Assembly: GCA_902777275.1 (NCBI GenBank) | Contig: CACYTI010000016.1 | Location: 62,001-126,000 of the forward strand | DNA length: 64,000 nt | Direction: 5' to 3' | From: an uncultured Ruminococcus sp. | GTDB taxonomy: Bacteria > Bacillota > Clostridia > Oscillospirales > Acutalibacteraceae | Part shown: positions 60,242 through 64,000 of the stretch, piece after piece | How positions within the stretch are numbered: the first letter of the stretch is position 1 | Layout: the number at the start of each line of letters is the position of its first letter | Translations under genes and position numbers: made by a program | Notes under the pieces: generated by a model | Seen by the model: the letters and a program-made list of their open reading frames with translations, nothing else | What the model was told of the DNA's origin: nothing | Database searches by the model: none

Positions 60242-61741
60242 TTATTTCGTTACCTCGGCAACTCCTTTTACAGCGCGGGTGACGTCGCCCTTGGTGCTGT
60301 GTCCCGCGTATTTTCCGTTAAGCTTAGCAATGTATTTGTCGCCCGACGCGTAGAACTGAGCAGTGTCGGAGCTTTCGTCGGTGAAGGTGTAGGTCACGGA
60401 AAGCGCCTCGCTGCCGCTTCCGCTGTCGTCTTTTACGTCAGCCAAACCAATCAGCGAAATATCGTTGTAGAAGGTCGTGAAATCGCCGATCGGGATCTCC
60501 TTGCCGCCGTATTTCACCGTGGTGACGGTCGAGGTGGATTCAACGCCGCTTTCGTCGGTTGTAACCGATTCGCGCGAGCTCAATTCAAAGTCATATGTCT
60601 TGCCGTTTGCCTTTACGCTCATCTTGGTGAGCTTTGTCATTTTGGGGTAGCAGACATACTCGGAGCAGAGCTTGGCGTAATCGGTCTGCGTCCACGGAAC
60701 CTTATCTGCGCTTATGCTGTAAACGACGGGTCTGCCGCTTACCATGATGTTCACATTTCCGTCGCTGTCGGGCTTGGCGGCGATAAGCTCAACGGTTTCG
60801 TCGGGATATACCGCCTTCAGCGCAGCGTAGGGCTTTGAGAGCCCCAGCTCCTTGAGCTGCGCATCTGAGGGCTTGACCATTGTCACAGCGTTTGCGAGAA
60901 GGCCTCTTATTCCGCCCGCCACAAGACTGCTCTCGTTTTCGTTGGCGTATCTGTTCACGGGAGCCGTCATTTTGTAGGAAGCCGAGTAGTTTTCGTTGTC
61001 GTTCGGTTCGAGAACGATGTCCTTTTCAAACGCGCTTCCCGAAATGGTTATCGAGCTTGCGGTGTTGTTGTCGGTGTTTTCGGCGGCGTCGTTAATCGTA
61101 ATGCTTATCAGGTCGGTCACGCCGTAGTCAAACGCCGAAACGGTTTCGGTGTCGGCGACGTAAACCGCGTCGCCCGTGCCGAATTTAATGTAGGTTCCCG
61201 CCTGCTGCGGAGCGTCGTCGCCCACCGTGATGACCGCCTTTGTGCCGTCGTCAAAGGTGACCGTCACAACCGAGCGGGGCTTGTCAAAGCCGAAATCACC
61301 CTCCTTGCTCTTGTCGAGCGTGGCGATTTTTGTGAATTTAAGCTCGGCGGCGGCTGAGGCTATGAGGTCGGGGTTGCCGCCCTGCAAATCAAAGTCCTCG
61401 TAGCCCTTGAGCGTGTATACCGTGGCCTCGCCCTCGGGCGTCTCAGAGGTGACGTCTATAGTGCCTTTGCTGTTTTCGATGTGAATTGCTTTGATGTCGG
61501 CGGGATAATACTCCAGAAGCGTGCCGTAGCCGTTGGCGGTTATTTTGCCGTCCTTGTCGGTCTGCACGTTTGCTTGGTGGAGTCCGTCTTTGTCGGTCGA
61601 GACCGAAAGCTTTGCCGGCTCGTCAATGCTTGCGCTGTCTTCGTCGGAGCCGCCCTTCGGAACGAAAATCAGAATCAGCAGCACCGCGACAAGCACAACA
61701 GCAGCGGCGGCGCCTATAATAATACCCTTTTTCTTATTCAT
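60242..61741 (-). CDS. DUF4340 membrane-anchored protein
   Basis: The 499-residue protein has one N-terminal membrane helix (about 8-27) and a large extracellular beta-rich region with KGYEDFDLQGG and VGDDAPQQAGTYIK, typical of DUF4340. In many bacteria this family follows GldF/GldG-type ABC exporter genes, as here, and is presumed to be part of that complex. Its start overlaps the stop of the preceding gene (61741). Confidence 0.88.
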   Translation of the reverse strand: MNKKKGIIIGAAAAVVLVAVLLILIFVPKGGSDEDSASIDEPAKLSVSTDKDGLHQANVQTDKDGKITANGYGTLLEYYPADIKAIHIENSKGTIDVTSETPEGEATVYTLKGYEDFDLQGGNPDLIASAAAELKFTKIATLDKSKEGDFGFDKPRSVVTVTFDDGTKAVITVGDDAPQQAGTYIKFGTGDAVYVADTETVSAFDYGVTDLISITINDAAENTDNNTASSITISGSAFEKDIVLEPNDNENYSASYKMTAPVNRYANENESSLVAGGIRGLLANAVTMVKPSDAQLKELGLSKPYAALKAVYPDETVELIAAKPDSDGNVNIMVSGRPVVYSISADKVPWTQTDYAKLCSEYVCYPKMTKLTKMSVKANGKTYDFELSSRESVTTDESGVESTSTVTTVKYGGKEIPIGDFTTFYNDISLIGLADVKDDSGSGSEALSVTYTFTDESSDTAQFYASGDKYIAKLNGKYAGHSTKGDVTRAVKGVAEVTK

Positions 61742-63402
61742 CAGCGATTCCTCCTGCGGACCCAGAGCACGATACCCGTAATCAAAATGGCTGCGGGGAT
61801 AATAAACACAAAGATAACGAGTATGGCGTTGGAGGTCGTCTCGACCGGCTCGCCCAAGGTTGAATCCTCCATTGTCTTTGCCTCGATAACAACGGTGTCG
61901 TCCTCTTTTTCGGTTATGGTATTCATAATATTCATAAAGTACGCGGCGTTGTTAAAGCTGGGATACGACATATCCGACGCGCTCAGCATTGCCTTTGAGC
62001 TGAACACGATGACGTTTGAATACTCTTCCGTTCCCGCTTTTTTGCCCTCGGCGGCGATCGCTATCGGCTCGCCGGTTATGCCCGCCTCGGGGTCAAAGCT
62101 TTCGTCGGCGTCTATCGGATAAACTCCCGACTTGTCAGAGGATTGCAGCAGAGCGTGAGCGGTGCTTTCGTCCTTTATCGTAATGCCGTTGGCGTACTCT
62201 GTAACGACAGGCAGGTTGGAATTTTTGAGGTTTTCCATATAATTTTCGGTGTAGTCGGTGATAAACGCGAACATCGGGGAACCGTTCAGCCTGTGGTTGA
62301 CGTCGGTTTCATATACAAATCCCTTGTTTAGCTCCATGCCCCATTTCGAGATCAGGTCGTCGATATTCGGCGTTTTCAGCTCGGTAACGCGCGGGTCGGC
62401 GTTCGGAACGTAAATAAGCGTTTTGCCGTACTTTCCGCCGTTTTCAAGCCATTTGCTCAGAGTTTCGGCTGACTTGTCGCTGAGGTCAGCCTGCGGAGCG
62501 TATATGATGACCACGCGCGCGTCCTTGTCAAGCTCGCCCGTGAGCAGCGAAACCTCGTTAACCTGATAGGCGTTGTCGGTGAGCAGAGAGCTTATGCCGT
62601 CATAGTCGCTCTCGCCCTCGCCCGTCAGAACGTCCACTACTACCTTATCCTTGGTTGTCACGTTGAGCGCGCCCTTTACAGTAGCCTGCTCAATGGTGGT
62701 GCCTGTCCACTCGTACGTTCCGTAATAGTTGTAATAGTCCTCGTCATAGGTGAAGCAGTCCTCAACGGTCAGACCCTTGTACTGGTCGCCGCACACGATA
62801 ACGCCGACGTTCGCCTTTGTTTTCCAGTCAATATTCGGATATTTCTGGGTGAAGTTGGGGTTCTCGGTTGTGTCCACAAACTCCACCTTGAATTTGCCGT
62901 TCGATTTTGAGACCATCTTGTCAAGCAGGTTCTTAGCCTGAACAAAATACTTTCCGGTCGCCTCAAACTCTTTTTCGTTCGCCACGATATAAAGCGTAAC
63001 GTCCTCGTCAAGGTGGCTCATATATTCCTCGGTGTCAGCCGACAGCGCGTAGGCGTTGTTGGCGGTGAAGTCAACCTTCAACTCGGGGAAACGGTCGATA
63101 AGCAGCGCGGTTATAACGTTTATCAAAATGACAATAGCTATTCCCATCGCCGTAAGGATCACCGAAAGCGAGCCGTGGCGCATTTTGCGGCTTTTGAGCA
63201 GCGCCTTCAAGCCGCCGCTTTTGCTTTTGGAGCCGTCTCCGGAAGCCTTTTCGGTTTTATCCTTTTTATCTTTTTTGTCCTTGCCGGAAGCGCTTTCTGT
63301 TGCTTCGGTGCTTTCCTCTTCCGCCGTGTTTTCAATTGCGGAAGTGTTTTCAAGCTCCGCGTCGTTCTCTTGAACGGAGGTTTTTTCTTTGTTTTCAGCC
63401 AT
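61741..63402 (-). CDS. GldG-like ABC transporter auxiliary protein
   Basis: The product has 553 residues from ATG 63402 after AAGGAGGGGGATAGT; an earlier in-frame ATG overlaps the upstream stop codon region. A Glu/Lys/Ser-rich cytoplasmic N-terminus (about 1-70) is followed by a membrane helix (about 88-110), a large extracellular ABC_transp_aux (GldG) domain with RFPELKVDFTANNAYALSAD and VVIIYAPQADLS, and a C-terminal helix (about 525-545). The charged N-terminal extension is unusual. It works with the preceding permease. Confidence 0.88.
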   Translation of the reverse strand: MAENKEKTSVQENDAELENTSAIENTAEEESTEATESASGKDKKDKKDKTEKASGDGSKSKSGGLKALLKSRKMRHGSLSVILTAMGIAIVILINVITALLIDRFPELKVDFTANNAYALSADTEEYMSHLDEDVTLYIVANEKEFEATGKYFVQAKNLLDKMVSKSNGKFKVEFVDTTENPNFTQKYPNIDWKTKANVGVIVCGDQYKGLTVEDCFTYDEDYYNYYGTYEWTGTTIEQATVKGALNVTTKDKVVVDVLTGEGESDYDGISSLLTDNAYQVNEVSLLTGELDKDARVVIIYAPQADLSDKSAETLSKWLENGGKYGKTLIYVPNADPRVTELKTPNIDDLISKWGMELNKGFVYETDVNHRLNGSPMFAFITDYTENYMENLKNSNLPVVTEYANGITIKDESTAHALLQSSDKSGVYPIDADESFDPEAGITGEPIAIAAEGKKAGTEEYSNVIVFSSKAMLSASDMSYPSFNNAAYFMNIMNTITEKEDDTVVIEAKTMEDSTLGEPVETTSNAILVIFVFIIPAAILITGIVLWVRRRNR

Positions 63403-63415
63403 ACTATCCCCCTCC

Positions 63416-64000
63416 TTAGCTCCAGCGGCGTCTTTCAAGAACGCGGACGGTGAAGAACAGGAACAGCCCCGTCACGCTCAGGTAAAACACTACGTCTGTG
63501 GCAGACAAAATGCCGTAGGTGAAATTCGTGTAATAAGTTGTAAAATCAAGCTTGCTGAGCGCGGTCGAGATCCATTCAACCGAAATAAGGCTGACAAAAT
63601 AGCCAACGGTTTCAATCACCAGACCTGCCGCCATGCCGACTACCGCCGCAACTACCATGCTCTCGGTGAGCGAGGAGATGAAAACGTTGATGGCTATCAT
63701 CGCGGCTCCAAGCAAAAGAATACCGAGCAGCGTGCAAAGCACAACGCTCCACTGCGGCTGCGCGAAGAACGAGATGATCACGGCGTAAACAAGGAAGATA
63801 CCGCAGCACATGGCAAAAACGGTAAACGCTCCGAGAAACTTGCCGAGCACAATTTCGGTCAGGCTCACGGGAGAGGTGAGCAGCGCCTGATCGGTTTTCT
63901 GGCGCTTTTCCTCCGAAAAGGTTTTCATGGTCAGCACCGGGATTATAAACATAATGATGTAGAACATATTGCCGAATACGTATGAAAGGCTGTTTGAGTC
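63416..64000 (-). CDS. GldF-like ABC-2 permease (partial at window end)
   Basis: The frame is open to base 64000, so the N-terminus lies outside. About 194 residues are visible, with five hydrophobic helices and the ABC-2 signature MKTFSEEKRQKTDQALLTSP (the cytoplasmic coupling segment). Its ATPase gene should lie just beyond the window. It ends 14 bases before the GldG-like gene, forming an operon with DUF4340 and the transglutaminase-like protein. Confidence 0.88.
   Translation of the reverse strand, partial: DSNSLSYVFGNMFYIIMFIIPVLTMKTFSEEKRQKTDQALLTSPVSLTEIVLGKFLGAFTVFAMCCGIFLVYAVIISFFAQPQWSVVLCTLLGILLLGAAMIAINVFISSLTESMVVAAVVGMAAGLVIETVGYFVSLISVEWISTALSKLDFTTYYTNFTYGILSATDVVFYLSVTGLFLFFTVRVLERRRWS

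Overview
The window looks like a chromosomal segment of an anaerobic gut or rumen Firmicute of the Ruminococcus / Oscillospiraceae type. The evidence is Firmicute-style Shine-Dalgarno sites and TTGACA/TATAAT promoters, a low-GC-type rpsL (138 residues), a divergent MurT/GatD gene pair, a SleB-like hydrolase, L-lactate dehydrogenase and PyrK/PyrD. Several secreted proteins also end in cellulosome-type dockerins. I see no rRNA, tRNA, prophage, insertion sequence or CRISPR array.

Layout. 1-4.7 kb: the end of a maltodextrin-binding protein gene, malF, malG and a GH13 amylase lipoprotein. 4.9-5.6 kb: a small membrane protein. 5.7-10.4 kb: the str operon rpsL-rpsG-fusA-tuf, with a 16-bp tandem duplication that shifts the rpsG reading frame. 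10.7-14.5 kb (minus): a DUF896 protein and ilvB-ilvN-ilvC, with an unusual array of mini-hairpins between ilvN and ilvC. 14.6-20.5 kb: Fe-alcohol dehydrogenase, GNAT fusion, YjdF-like membrane protein, valS. 20.8-26.3 kb: VWA protein, lipoproteins, a small RelA/SpoT-type HD hydrolase, an ADP-ribosylglycohydrolase, a C39-like lipoprotein and a SleB-like hydrolase. 26.7-32.2 kb (minus): a dockerin protein built from repeated X25-like modules and broken by a frameshift, then a dockerin/cohesin-like protein in an operon with a GH31 alpha-glucosidase. 32.3-38.0 kb (minus): GatD/MurT variants, a nucleotidyltransferase-like protein, a zinc-ribbon membrane protein, NAD(P)HX epimerase and an HprK-like P-loop protein. 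38.6-51.3 kb: CpXC protein, histone-H1-like protein, AEC transporter, WYL and AraC regulators, HAD phosphatase, L-LDH, ROK glucokinase, phosphohexomutase, Kef-type antiporter. 51.5-54.6 kb: a tandem pair of BspA-like leucine-rich-repeat proteins with dockerins. 54.8-64 kb: DUF815 AAA ATPase, a solitary binding lipoprotein, pyrK-pyrD, a transglutaminase-like lipoprotein, and a Gld-type ABC export operon that runs off the window end.

How the genes fit together. The mal transporter, secreted GH13, X25-dockerin protein, dockerin-GH31 operon, glucokinase, phosphohexomutase and LDH describe starch or maltodextrin capture, import and fermentation. Dockerins on four separate proteins imply a cohesin scaffold elsewhere in the genome.

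The most unusual content is non-coding. Intergenic regions carry several dispersed repeat families: a terminator-like hairpin with a conserved GC-rich loop in at least five spaced copies (plus two loop-less stems and one half copy), a longer repeat that follows two of those copies, and 48-bp, 27-bp and 29-bp families. A separate array of palindromes sits between ilvN and ilvC. Two coding genes (rpsG and the X25-dockerin gene) carry frame-breaking repeat-associated indels that may be biological or assembly errors.
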